Under the pieces are notes generated by a model. That model was given only the letters and a program-made list of their open reading frames with translations. It was not told the DNA's origin and did not search any database. Positions 14,082 to 22,108 of a stretch of 64,000 nucleotides of DNA are shown here, one piece after another (the first letter of the stretch is position 1; every line of letters begins with the position of its first letter). The translations under genes and the position numbers were made by a program. The stretch covers positions 1-64,000 of the forward strand of contig CBDCCX010000006.1 of assembly GCA_965215165.1 (NCBI GenBank), read 5' to 3'. Origin of the DNA: JANQRZ01 sp965215165 (GTDB lineage Bacteria; Bacteroidota; Rhodothermia; Rhodothermales; JANQRZ01).

Positions 14082-16724
14082 ATGCCACTGTCTTTTTTGG
14101 CCCTCGCCCTCGCGCTGTCTGTCTCGGCGATGCCCGACGATCCCGCCGCGCCGCCGAGCGTCCGCGCCGTCCGCGTCGAGGCCGCCGCGACGCCGAGTCT
14201 CGACGGCCGGCTCGACGAGGCCGCCTGGACCGGGGCCGACGCGGCCACCGATTTCGTCCAGCTCCGCCCCGATGCCGGCGAGCCGGCGAGCCAGCGCACC
14301 GAGGCGTTCGTGCTCTACGACGACGACGCCCTCTGGGTCGGCTTCCGCTGCCACGACACGGCCCCCGAGGACATCATGGCCCGCCTCGTCCGCCGCGACG
14401 AGTGGACCGACAGCGACAAGGTCCTCGTCTCGTTCGACTCGTACGGCGACGGGCGGACGGCCTTCAGCTTCGGCGTCAACGCAGCGGGCGTCAAGTACGA
14501 CATCCTCACCTACAACGACGACAACGAGGACGGGAGCTGGGACGCCGTCTGGGACGCGGCCGTCCACCGCACCGCCGACGGCTGGACCGCCGAGTTCCGC
14601 GTTCCGCTCTCCCAACTCCGCTACCAGACGGGCGCGGCGGCCGGGCCGTGGGGCGTCCAGTTCCAGCGCGACATCGCCCGCAACGACGAGAAGACCTTCT
14701 GGGCACCCATCGACCCCGAGGAGGACGGCTTCGTCTCGCGCTTCGGATCTCTCGACGGGCTGGCCGGCCTTGCCGCGCCGCGCCGGCTCGAAGTGCAGCC
14801 CTACCTCGCCAGCCGCCTCACGCGCGAGCCGGGCGATGCCGACAACCCGTTCTACAGCGAGAACGCGCTCGTCGGCACCGTCGGGGCGGACGTCAAGTAC
14901 GGCCTCACGAGCAACCTCACGCTCGCGGCCACCATCAACCCCGACTTCGGGCAGGTCGAGGCCGACCCGGCGGTCGTCAACCTCTCGGCCTTCGAGGTCT
15001 TCTTCGAGGAGCGGCGGCCCTTCTTCGTCGAGGGCGTCGACGTGTTCGAGTACGGGCGGACGCGGGCGTACAACGTCAACTACCGGCCCACCTTCTTCTA
15101 CTCCCGGCGGATCGGGCGGCGGCCCCAGCGCGGGCTGAGCGGCGAGGAGTTCGTCTACACCGAGTCGCCGGACCAGACCACCATCGCGACCGCCGCCAAG
15201 CTCAGCGGCAAGGTCGGCGACTGGTCTATTGGGATTCTCGATGCCGTCACCGTCGAGGAGCAGGCGCGGTACCTGAACACCGACGGCGAGACGCTCGAGA
15301 CCCCCGTCGAGCCGCTGACCAACTACGCCGTGGGCCGCGTCAAGCGCGACTTCCGCCAGGGGAGGACCGTCGTCGGCGGTCTAGTCACCGCGACCAACCG
15401 CAGCCGAAGCGAGCCGCTCTTCGCGGACCTCACCCCGGAGCAGGCGTACGCCGGCGGCCTCGACTTCGAGCACGCCTGGGGCGACCGGGCGTGGGCCGTC
15501 AGCGGCGTCCTCGCCCAGAGCTGGGTCGGCGGCACCGCGTCCGTGATCGACGGTTTGCAACGCGCTCCGCAGCGCTACTTCCAGCGCCCCGACGCCGACC
15601 ACCTCGGCGTGGACGGCGGCGCGACGAGCCTGAGTGGGACCTACGGCGAGGTCTCGGTCGCCAAGACAGGCGGCAAGCTCATTGGCTCGCTCACCGCGAA
15701 CGCCGTCACGCCCGGCTTCGACGTGAACGACCTCGGGTTCCAGTTTCGCTCCGACGTGTACTCGCACTCGGGAATCGTGATCTACAACGAGAACGACCCC
15801 GGTCCGGACTGGCTCCGGCGGTGGGGCGGGAACGTCAACTGGAGCGTTGCGCTCAACGGCGACGGGCAGACGATCAACCGGCGGCTCAACGTCAACTCGA
15901 ACCTCCAGCTCGCGAACCTGTGGGGCGGCGGCCTCTACGTCGGCGGCAACCTCGGGGAGACCTACAACGACCGGCTCACGCGCGGCGGACCCGTCGCCCG
16001 GACGCCCGCCGACATCAGCACCAACCCGTTCATCTACTCCGACAGCCGCAAGGCCGTCTCCGGCAGCGCCTTCGCCTTCGCCCGCACCGAGTTCGTGGAC
16101 AATCCCGAGTACGACGTCGGCGGCGGCTTCGACCTCACGATCCGGCCGACGCCGTCGCTCAACCTCACCATCAGCCCGGAGCTGTTCAACGAGTTCGACA
16201 CCGATCAGTACCTCACGGCCGTCGAGGACCCCGCGGCCGAGGCGACCTTCGGGACGCGCTACGTCTTCGGCGACATCGAGCAGACCTCGTTCTCGCTCGG
16301 CCTCCGGGCCGACTGGACCTTCTCGCCCGACCTCTCGCTCCAGCTCTTCGCCCGGCCCTTCGTCACGGCCGGCCGCTACTCCGGCTTCAAGCAGCTCCGC
16401 GCGCCCGGCACCTACGACTTCGACGTCTACGGCCGCGACACCGGCACGATCACCGAGCGCGAGGAGGAGTTCACCGTGGTGCCCGGCGACGGCCCCGCGT
16501 TCTCGTTCGACAAGCCCGACTTCAACTTCCGCTCGCTGCGCGGCAGCGCGGTCGTCCGCTGGGAGTACCGCCCCGGCTCGGCGCTCTTCTTCGTCTGGCA
16601 GCAGCAGCGCGACGGCTTCGAGGCCTTCGGCGACTTCGACCTCGACCGCGACGTGGGGGCCATCTTCCGCCAAGCCGTGCAGAACATCTTCCTCGTCAAA
16701 GCGACGTATTGGTTTGGACTCTAG
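14082..16724 (+). CDS. DUF5916 outer-membrane-type protein with N-terminal CBM9-like domain
   Basis: 880 residues from ATG 14082 (an in-frame ATG at 14049 adds 11 residues). A signal-like LSFLALALALSVSA begins the protein. Residues about 30-220 look like a carbohydrate-binding module 9-like beta sandwich (TPSLDGRLDEAAWTGA, ALWVGFRCHD, WTAEFRVPLSQL). The rest matches DUF5916: NPDFGQVEADPAVVNLSAFE, FFEERRPFFVEG and FFYSRRIGR, then alternating beta strands ending in an aromatic terminus (VKATYWFGL), as in outer-membrane barrels. Function is not established for the family; surface substrate binding is plausible. The leader CGACCAATCCC before the ATG is identical to that before fadA. Confidence 0.85.
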   Translation: MPLSFLALALALSVSAMPDDPAAPPSVRAVRVEAAATPSLDGRLDEAAWTGADAATDFVQLRPDAGEPASQRTEAFVLYDDDALWVGFRCHDTAPEDIMARLVRRDEWTDSDKVLVSFDSYGDGRTAFSFGVNAAGVKYDILTYNDDNEDGSWDAVWDAAVHRTADGWTAEFRVPLSQLRYQTGAAAGPWGVQFQRDIARNDEKTFWAPIDPEEDGFVSRFGSLDGLAGLAAPRRLEVQPYLASRLTREPGDADNPFYSENALVGTVGADVKYGLTSNLTLAATINPDFGQVEADPAVVNLSAFEVFFEERRPFFVEGVDVFEYGRTRAYNVNYRPTFFYSRRIGRRPQRGLSGEEFVYTESPDQTTIATAAKLSGKVGDWSIGILDAVTVEEQARYLNTDGETLETPVEPLTNYAVGRVKRDFRQGRTVVGGLVTATNRSRSEPLFADLTPEQAYAGGLDFEHAWGDRAWAVSGVLAQSWVGGTASVIDGLQRAPQRYFQRPDADHLGVDGGATSLSGTYGEVSVAKTGGKLIGSLTANAVTPGFDVNDLGFQFRSDVYSHSGIVIYNENDPGPDWLRRWGGNVNWSVALNGDGQTINRRLNVNSNLQLANLWGGGLYVGGNLGETYNDRLTRGGPVARTPADISTNPFIYSDSRKAVSGSAFAFARTEFVDNPEYDVGGGFDLTIRPTPSLNLTISPELFNEFDTDQYLTAVEDPAAEATFGTRYVFGDIEQTSFSLGLRADWTFSPDLSLQLFARPFVTAGRYSGFKQLRAPGTYDFDVYGRDTGTITEREEEFTVVPGDGPAFSFDKPDFNFRSLRGSAVVRWEYRPGSALFFVWQQQRDGFEAFGDFDLDRDVGAIFRQAVQNIFLVKATYWFGL

Positions 16725-16795
16725 ACAGCGGAGCAGGGGAAACAGGTAGGGGTTCCGGCTTGTGGTTGCCTTGCGTTTCCCCTTTCCCTCTCGTT

Positions 16796-16823
16796 TTGCA
16801 AATTCCTACCCTGGCAATATATT
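16796..16823 (+). promoter_or_regulatory. Candidate promoter of the orphan gene
   Basis: TTGCAA (16796-16801), 16-base spacer, TATATT (16818-16823), 42 bases before the ATG at 16865. Confidence 0.5.
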
Positions 16824-16864
16824 TGCGAAGGAAGGGTGAACTGCTCACCATCCCGCTCGCGTCT

Positions 16865-17566
16865 ATGTCTGCTCTCGGTCTCGACCTGTTCACCGCTGCC
16901 CGCGACGAAGAATCGACCCGTTACCGGGTGCTGCACGGCCTCCAAACCGTGCGGCGCGCCTTCGGCGAGAACGTCGTCTATCCGCACCTCGCCGACCTGA
17001 TCCATCTCCACCAGGCGATGCAGGCAATCGGGCAGCGCGCCGAGGCACTGCGCGGGCGCGGGGACCTGACCGGGATCGACCTGAGCGAGGGCACGCTGCG
17101 CTACGACGAGGCCGAGGAGCCGGCGATGCTGTTCGAGACGCTCGTCACGTGGGCGTTCCCGCTCGTCCAAGAGGTCATCGACGAGGGCCGAGCGATCTTC
17201 GACTTCGTGGACGAGCACACGGCCGTCGAGGCGGTCGGCATCGTGCCGGCGTACCAGGACGAGGGCTACCTGCTCGTGCCCGACGGCGCGGCGCTCCGCG
17301 TCCTCCGCTACGCCGTCTCGATCTTCACCCGGCACGACGAGCGCTTCCGCAGCCTCCGCACCGCCGACCTCGGCGAAGCCCCGTCGGGCATCCCGCCGCA
17401 CGCTCTCAAGCAGCGCCTCATCGCGGCCCACCCGGACCTCCCGACGCCGGCCACCTACCGCCTCGCCACCGACCTCGACTTCCCCGTCGAGCCGACCATC
17501 CTGCCCGTTGCCAAGCGCAAGCTGCTCCAGTACCTCGCCGTCGGCGGCGCGCCGGGGGCCTGCTAG
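16865..17566 (+). CDS. Conserved-looking hypothetical protein
   Basis: 233 residues starting at MSALGLDLFTAARDEESTRY; the frame is open far upstream but only as an overlap with the DUF5916 gene. It is predicted largely helical, without signal peptide or membrane segment, and so cytoplasmic. The N-terminal ~110 residues (YRVLHGLQTVRRAFGENVVY, LADLIHLHQAMQAIGQRAEA) look like a helical bundle; the C-terminal half contains a mixed alpha/beta stretch (VEAVGIVPAYQDEGYLLVPD). I do not recognise a family. Its codon use matches the neighbouring genes and it has its own candidate promoter. Confidence 0.7.
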   Translation: MSALGLDLFTAARDEESTRYRVLHGLQTVRRAFGENVVYPHLADLIHLHQAMQAIGQRAEALRGRGDLTGIDLSEGTLRYDEAEEPAMLFETLVTWAFPLVQEVIDEGRAIFDFVDEHTAVEAVGIVPAYQDEGYLLVPDGAALRVLRYAVSIFTRHDERFRSLRTADLGEAPSGIPPHALKQRLIAAHPDLPTPATYRLATDLDFPVEPTILPVAKRKLLQYLAVGGAPGAC

Positions 17567-17772
17567 CTAACCCACGTGGTGTGCTGTGCACGTCAACCGT
17601 GAGGAAGGCCGCTCGGGTGGCGTGGAAAGTGGGGAGGGAATCGAGGGAGGGCGCAGTGCCGCCGTTTATCCGAGCGATCCCTTCTCCCCCTCCGTTCCCT
17701 CCACGCCCTTCTTTCCTGCCGACCCCATAGGGCACGACGTGGATTTAGCTGGGCGGCGGCCACTGAACCACC

Positions 17773-17807
17773 GACGCCCCCCACGGCACGAGGCTGCGGG
17801 GGGCGTC
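17773..17807 (-). terminator. GC-rich hairpin downstream of T9SS gene
   Basis: GACGCCCCCC / GGGGGGCGTC, 10-bp stem with a 15-base loop, 27 bases beyond the stop of the minus-strand gene at 17834. No U-tract follows, so termination is inferred. Confidence 0.55.
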
Positions 17808-17833
17808 AGTACGTCAGCGCTGCGGAAGGTGCG

Positions 17834-19492
17834 TCAGCGCACTACGGTCACGCGGTGGCTCGTGACCTGGCCGCCGGCCTCAAGCCGGACGAGGTAGACC
17901 CCGCTCGGAAGCTCGGCAGCGTCGAACGTCGCCGCGTGCGAGCCGGCGTCGACCTGGCCGTCGGCGAGCACGGCGACCTCGCGCCCGAGCACGTCGTAGA
18001 CCGCGAGGCGGACCTCGGTGGGGGCGTCGAGCGAGAACGCGATCTGCGCCTGCCCGGCGAGGGGGTTCGGGTAGACCGACACCTCGGTGGGGGCGGTCGT
18101 CGCTGCCGCGGCGGTGGGCCACGCCTCGGCCTCGGCTAGCGTCCACGACGCCGTGCCCGCCGCCCGCGCGCTCGCCGTCACCGCCACCATGACCGTCGAG
18201 GTCGCCACCGCCGTGCCCACGTTCGGGCCGGCGCTGACGGCGACGTTGTAGTCGCCCAGCGGGGCACCGGCCGGGACATTGACCGCGAACTGGAGCGTCG
18301 GTGTGCACGAGTTGGCCGGGACCGAGCCGGCGACGACCCGGACCGGGCCGGCGACCTGGGCGCCGCTCGGCTTGCGGAACACCTCGTAGAAGACGACGCC
18401 CGAGACGGCGACCGGCGTGTTGTTGCAGACCTCGTAGGAGAACGTAGCCCGGCCCCCCTGCGGGTAGGACTGCGCCCCGGCCGCTGCCGAAATCCCAATC
18501 GGCCCGCCGGTGCCGGCGGCGAACAGCTCGATGTACTGGCTCGCGTCGTCGATGGTGCGGACGAGGACGTTCTGGCGCGTCACCTCCTGAAGCCCGGAGC
18601 CGGAGGAGACGAGGATATTCCCGTTCGGAAGCTCGTAGACCCCGGCCGGGCTGCCGCTCACGGCGCTGTAGACGGCGAGCTGCTGGCCCGTCGGCGAGAA
18701 CTCGTAGCCCCCGCGCGGCGAGCTGAACCCGGCCGCGAGGACGTTGTCGTTGTCGGCGAGGCCCAGCTGCTGCGGGGCGTTGAGCGTCGACGACGGCTCC
18801 TGGAAGACGCCGAGGAAGTTGCCGCTGAAGTCGTAGCGGAAGATCGGGTCGCCGAGGAAGTCCGAGACGAGCACGTCCTCGTCGCGGACGAGCACGTCGA
18901 AGGGCGAGACCAGGCCGTTCGCCCCGTTCGGGAAGAGGTTCCCGAGGTAGGTCCCGCTCTGGTCGAAGCGGGCGACGGTGTCCTCGTTGGGGCCGCCGCC
19001 GTTCGTGACCCACAGCTCGGTCCCGTCGGGGCTGTAGTCCATCCCGCGGACGTTGTCGAGGATCGCGTTATCGACGCCGCCGGCCGGGGCGAAGATGCCG
19101 ACGAAGTCGCCGTTGCAGTCGTACTCGAAGACAGCGTCGCCGAGCTGGTCCGAGACGAAGACGCCGTCGCGGTCGAAGTTCGGGAGGGCGTTCTTCGGCG
19201 TCGAGAGGTTCGCCGGGTCGACGATGAACAGGGGGTCGATGAGGTCGCCGGTCTGGGGGTCGAACGTCGAGACGGCGTCGTCGCCGGAGTCGGGGACGAG
19301 CAGCACGTCGTCGACGCAGACCTCGGGGCCGCCTCGAACGGCGGGTGGCGGGGCGGTCTGCCGGGCGTTGGTCTCGAGGAGGCCAAGCTCGGCGGCGTCT
19401 TCGGGGGCGAGGCGCTGCGCCTGAGCGCTCGTGGCGAGGCCGGCCGCCAGGACGAGCGCGAGGGCGTAGTGGAGGAAAGAAGGGATACGCAT
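17834..19492 (-). CDS. Secreted beta-propeller-like protein with T9SS type A sorting domain
   Basis: 552 residues from ATG 19492, chosen because it gives a clear signal peptide (MRIPSFLHYALALVLAAGLA then TSAQAQ). Residues about 60-330 are repeated units such as DVLLVPDSGDDAVSTFDP, DGVFVSDQLGDAVFEYD and DVLVSDFLGDPIFRYD, consistent with an NHL/six-bladed propeller. An Ig-like domain follows (QSYPQGGRATFSYEVCNNTP to NVPAGAPLGDYNVAVSAGP). The last ~80 residues are a T9SS sorting domain (VYPNPLAGQAQIAFSL, VRLAVYDVLGREVAVL, LPSGVYLVRLEAGG). It is expected to cross the outer membrane by T9SS and be surface-attached or released. Its tail is close in sequence to that of the next gene upstream. Confidence 0.88.
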   Translation of the reverse strand: MRIPSFLHYALALVLAAGLATSAQAQRLAPEDAAELGLLETNARQTAPPPAVRGGPEVCVDDVLLVPDSGDDAVSTFDPQTGDLIDPLFIVDPANLSTPKNALPNFDRDGVFVSDQLGDAVFEYDCNGDFVGIFAPAGGVDNAILDNVRGMDYSPDGTELWVTNGGGPNEDTVARFDQSGTYLGNLFPNGANGLVSPFDVLVRDEDVLVSDFLGDPIFRYDFSGNFLGVFQEPSSTLNAPQQLGLADNDNVLAAGFSSPRGGYEFSPTGQQLAVYSAVSGSPAGVYELPNGNILVSSGSGLQEVTRQNVLVRTIDDASQYIELFAAGTGGPIGISAAAGAQSYPQGGRATFSYEVCNNTPVAVSGVVFYEVFRKPSGAQVAGPVRVVAGSVPANSCTPTLQFAVNVPAGAPLGDYNVAVSAGPNVGTAVATSTVMVAVTASARAAGTASWTLAEAEAWPTAAAATTAPTEVSVYPNPLAGQAQIAFSLDAPTEVRLAVYDVLGREVAVLADGQVDAGSHAATFDAAELPSGVYLVRLEAGGQVTSHRVTVVR

Positions 19493-19621
19493 GAGGGGAG
19501 GGGGTTGGTGAGGGGAGCGCGGAGGTGCGCCCTCTACGATAGCGCCCCGCCTCGCCAGATGCAAGCGCTCCGAAGATAAATCGGTGCAGGGAGCACTCCT
19601 TGTTTTCTACAGCAGTTCGTA

Positions 19622-19669
19622 CCCCCGCAGCACCCCCCGCAGCCGAAGCCACGGGGGGTGCTGCGGGGG
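19622..19669 (-). terminator. Long perfect hairpin downstream of FG-GAP gene
   Basis: 17-bp perfect stem (CCCCCGCAGCACCCCCC / its complement) with a 14-base loop, 34 bases beyond the stop of the minus-strand gene at 19703. There is no U-tract; it probably acts as a terminator or 3'-end stabiliser. Confidence 0.65.
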
Positions 19670-19702
19670 AGACGCCCCCCACCGGGTCGGGCGCTACGCC
19701 GG

Positions 19703-21601
19703 CTACCGCAGCAGCGTCAGCCGCCCCGTCTCCACAGTATGACCAGCTTCGAGCCGCCAGAGGTAGGTCCCCGACGGGAAGCCTGCCGCGTCGAACGTCG
19801 CCTCGTGGTGGCCCGCTGCGGCGAGGCCGTCGGTGAGCACGGCGACCTCACGGCCGAGCACGTCGTAGACCGCGAGCCGGACCTCGGCGGGGGCGTTGAG
19901 CGAGAACGCAATCCGAGTCAGTCTTACGAACGGGTTCGGGTAGGCCACTGCTGTTGCCGATGCCGAAGAGGCCAACAATACCTGTCCATCCTCCATGAAT
20001 ACATTGCCGGTCAACGCCTCCACGGCGAAGTCCAGCGCGGACCCTGTGCTCGAGACGAGCGGTGCTCCCGTCACAGTAACATCAACAGCATCCGAGGCAA
20101 GGACAAGCGTCGGAAAGTCTCCCACATTCGTGCACACAGTGTACGGACCCGGCGGCGTGCCTCTCGGTGCCGAGAGCATAAAGCTCCTGATGACGCTGGT
20201 ATTGGCCGGGAGCGTGCCGCCCCCGATCCGGCGCGTCAGCACAGGATTATTGTTCGCCTTGACGACGACCCAGAGGTCGAGCGGCACCGCTTGGTTCGTC
20301 GTATTAGCAATCTGAACTGCGATGGTAGTAGAGGAACCGGCGGGGATGACGGTAGGATTGGCTGAAGCTGTGACGGTGAGGCCACCCCCAGAGCCGGACG
20401 TGTAGAGATAGACCCGACCCTCGTTCCCTCCTCCAACACTCTCACCTGGAGCAGTTACGAGGAAATCACCGAGCCCGTCACCATCGACATCTCGGACGCC
20501 TGCGACGCCACCGAAGAAGCCGTCCTCCTCAGGATTGGGACTTTGGAGTGTACGGACGAGAGCGCCCGTGGCACCACTGAAGAGGTAAGCTCGACCAGCG
20601 TCCTCGGCTCCCCCATCTTCCTCGCGTGCTCCAGCGAGAAGGTCTCCGCGGCCGTCGCCGTCGACATCCGGTACGCCCGAGACAGCCACCCCGAAGTCAC
20701 CATTAGTCTCAGGGTTCGGACTGGAAAGCGTGCGAAGGAGGGCACCTGTGGCTCCGCTGAAAAGGTAAGCTCGACCAGCGTTGGTGACCGAACCAACGTT
20801 TTCGAAACGCGCTCCGATGAGGAGGTCGCCTCTCCCATCTCCGTCCGCATCAGGCACCGCTGAGACTCCGAAGCCGAACCCCCCGTCTACTTCAGGATTA
20901 GGGCTGGAAAGTGTATGAAGGGGAGCACCCGTGGCTCCGCTAAAGAGATAGGCTCGTCCAGCATTCGTTGCGCCGCCGTCCTCTAAATCTGCGCTGATAA
21001 GGAGGTCGCCACGCCCGTCGCCATTGGCGTCAGGTACGCCTGATACTCCCCTACCACCGAAAGCACCGCCCGTCTCAGGGTTAGGACTCACCAAAGTGCA
21101 GAGGCGTATGCCGGTGGCCCCGCTGAAGAGATAAGCCCGTCCGGCATCTGTAGCCCCAGCGTTCTCGAGGCTCGCGGCGATGAGGAGATCGCCGCGCCCG
21201 TCACCGTTAACGTCAGGCACCCCTGAGACGAAACCACCAAACTGACCACGAAACTCGGGGTTAGGACTGGAGAGAGTACGGAGGAGGTCACCAGTCACCC
21301 CGTCGAAGAGGTAAGCTCGGCCAGCGTCAGTCGCTCCGGCATTCTCATTTGGCGCTCCGATAAGAATATCAGCGCGCCCATCACCGTTAACGTCAGGGAC
21401 ACCAGTTGAAGGGCTAAAGGTGCCACTGAAGGGGAGACTCGGCTCGGGGTTGGGACTAGTTAAAACGAGGGATGGTGCTTGCGCCTGCGCTGAGACGGAG
21501 AGCGCGGTGGCGACGAGGAGGAACGGGAGGACCGCCACCGCGAGCAGGAGGACGGACGCACCGGCAGCGTGCAGTGAGGGGTGTATCGGGGTGTAAGTCA
21601 T
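19703..21601 (-). CDS. FG-GAP/integrin-alpha-like repeat protein with T9SS sorting domain
   Basis: 632 residues. A hydrophobic N-terminus (AGASVLLLAVAVLPFLLVAT then ALSVSAQAQA) acts as signal peptide. About six FG-GAP repeats follow, each with a calcium-loop-like DVNGDGRGDLLI and AGRAYLFSGATG. Next comes an Ig-like domain (SANPTVIPAGSSTTIAVQIA) and a T9SS type A sorting domain (VAYPNPFVRLTRIAFSLNAP, VYDVLGREVAVL, FPSGTYLWRLEAG). FG-GAP repeats build integrin-type propellers and are common in surface proteins. The repeat body is visibly poorer in GC than its sorting domain and neighbours (53% in one hand-counted 60-base line), suggesting that body and tail have different histories. Confidence 0.88.
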   Translation of the reverse strand: MTYTPIHPSLHAAGASVLLLAVAVLPFLLVATALSVSAQAQAPSLVLTSPNPEPSLPFSGTFSPSTGVPDVNGDGRADILIGAPNENAGATDAGRAYLFDGVTGDLLRTLSSPNPEFRGQFGGFVSGVPDVNGDGRGDLLIAASLENAGATDAGRAYLFSGATGIRLCTLVSPNPETGGAFGGRGVSGVPDANGDGRGDLLISADLEDGGATNAGRAYLFSGATGAPLHTLSSPNPEVDGGFGFGVSAVPDADGDGRGDLLIGARFENVGSVTNAGRAYLFSGATGALLRTLSSPNPETNGDFGVAVSGVPDVDGDGRGDLLAGAREEDGGAEDAGRAYLFSGATGALVRTLQSPNPEEDGFFGGVAGVRDVDGDGLGDFLVTAPGESVGGGNEGRVYLYTSGSGGGLTVTASANPTVIPAGSSTTIAVQIANTTNQAVPLDLWVVVKANNNPVLTRRIGGGTLPANTSVIRSFMLSAPRGTPPGPYTVCTNVGDFPTLVLASDAVDVTVTGAPLVSSTGSALDFAVEALTGNVFMEDGQVLLASSASATAVAYPNPFVRLTRIAFSLNAPAEVRLAVYDVLGREVAVLTDGLAAAGHHEATFDAAGFPSGTYLWRLEAGHTVETGRLTLLR

Positions 21602-21754
21602 GGCGGTACCTGGGGTGTTGAGGTGAAAGGAGCAGCGACGGGCCGCAGCCCGGAGGAGATGGAGGCAGCGCGAAGGCGGCCTCTACCGTCTACCTCGTAA
21701 AACCCCAGCGCCGACCGACATTCCCGCCGAAGTTTTTTTCTGCACCCCCCGCTT

Positions 21755-21814
21755 CTCGTCCTATCGCTGCGCTCACAGGACGAGAGGCTGTCCCCCTTGC
21801 GAAGGGGGACAGCC
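21755..21814 (-). terminator. Two hairpins beyond the kinase operon
   Basis: GGCTGTCCCCCTT-GCG-AAGGGGGACAGCC at 21786-21814 is a perfect 13-bp stem with a 3-base loop. CTCGTCCT / AGGACGAG at 21755-21784 is a second, 8-bp stem. Both lie beyond the last kinase-frame sequence; no U-tract is seen on the minus strand. Confidence 0.6.
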
Positions 21815-21864
21815 GCGCGTTGCCGGGAGCGAGCCTTGCGAGCGACCGCGAGCGCGGCGGCGGG

Positions 21865-22108
21865 TCAGCGGTAGCGGGCGGCCTGCTCGGGCTTTTCCCA
21901 CGCGGTGTAGAGTTCTATGAGCGCCTCCTGAGTATCGTCACGCATCGCCTGGCTCATCCCTGCGCTACCGCTCTCAGAGGCGGCGTGGGCCTTCTGCAAG
22001 TACCGCTCCGCCTCGTCGTAGCGACCGAGCACCGTCAGCACTTCGCCGAGGGCGAGGTGTCCTCGGAGGGTACGTGGATGGCGCTCGCCCAGGGCATCGC
22101 TAGCGCCT
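21865..22108 (-). pseudogene. Out-of-frame TPR continuation of the kinase gene
   Basis: In the frame shifted relative to the kinase, the minus strand reads LGERHPRTLRGHLALGEVLT then VLGRYDEAERYLQKAHAASE and ends at 21865. This is the expected continuation of the last TPR of the kinase (previous unit EALAMWQRLLGEAHPGVAVS). The in-frame kinase instead leaves the TPR pattern after HREALAM and stops at 22035. The shift occurs near 22100, where only CC separates ATG from CTGGGCGAG, as if about three codons and one extra base had been lost. Either a genuine truncating deletion or an assembly error. Confidence 0.75.

Noticed and set aside
20400..21450. Periodic repeats on the minus strand, possible satellite or CRISPR
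   Set aside because: The periodicity is that of in-frame FG-GAP repeats (VPDVNGDGRGDLL units).
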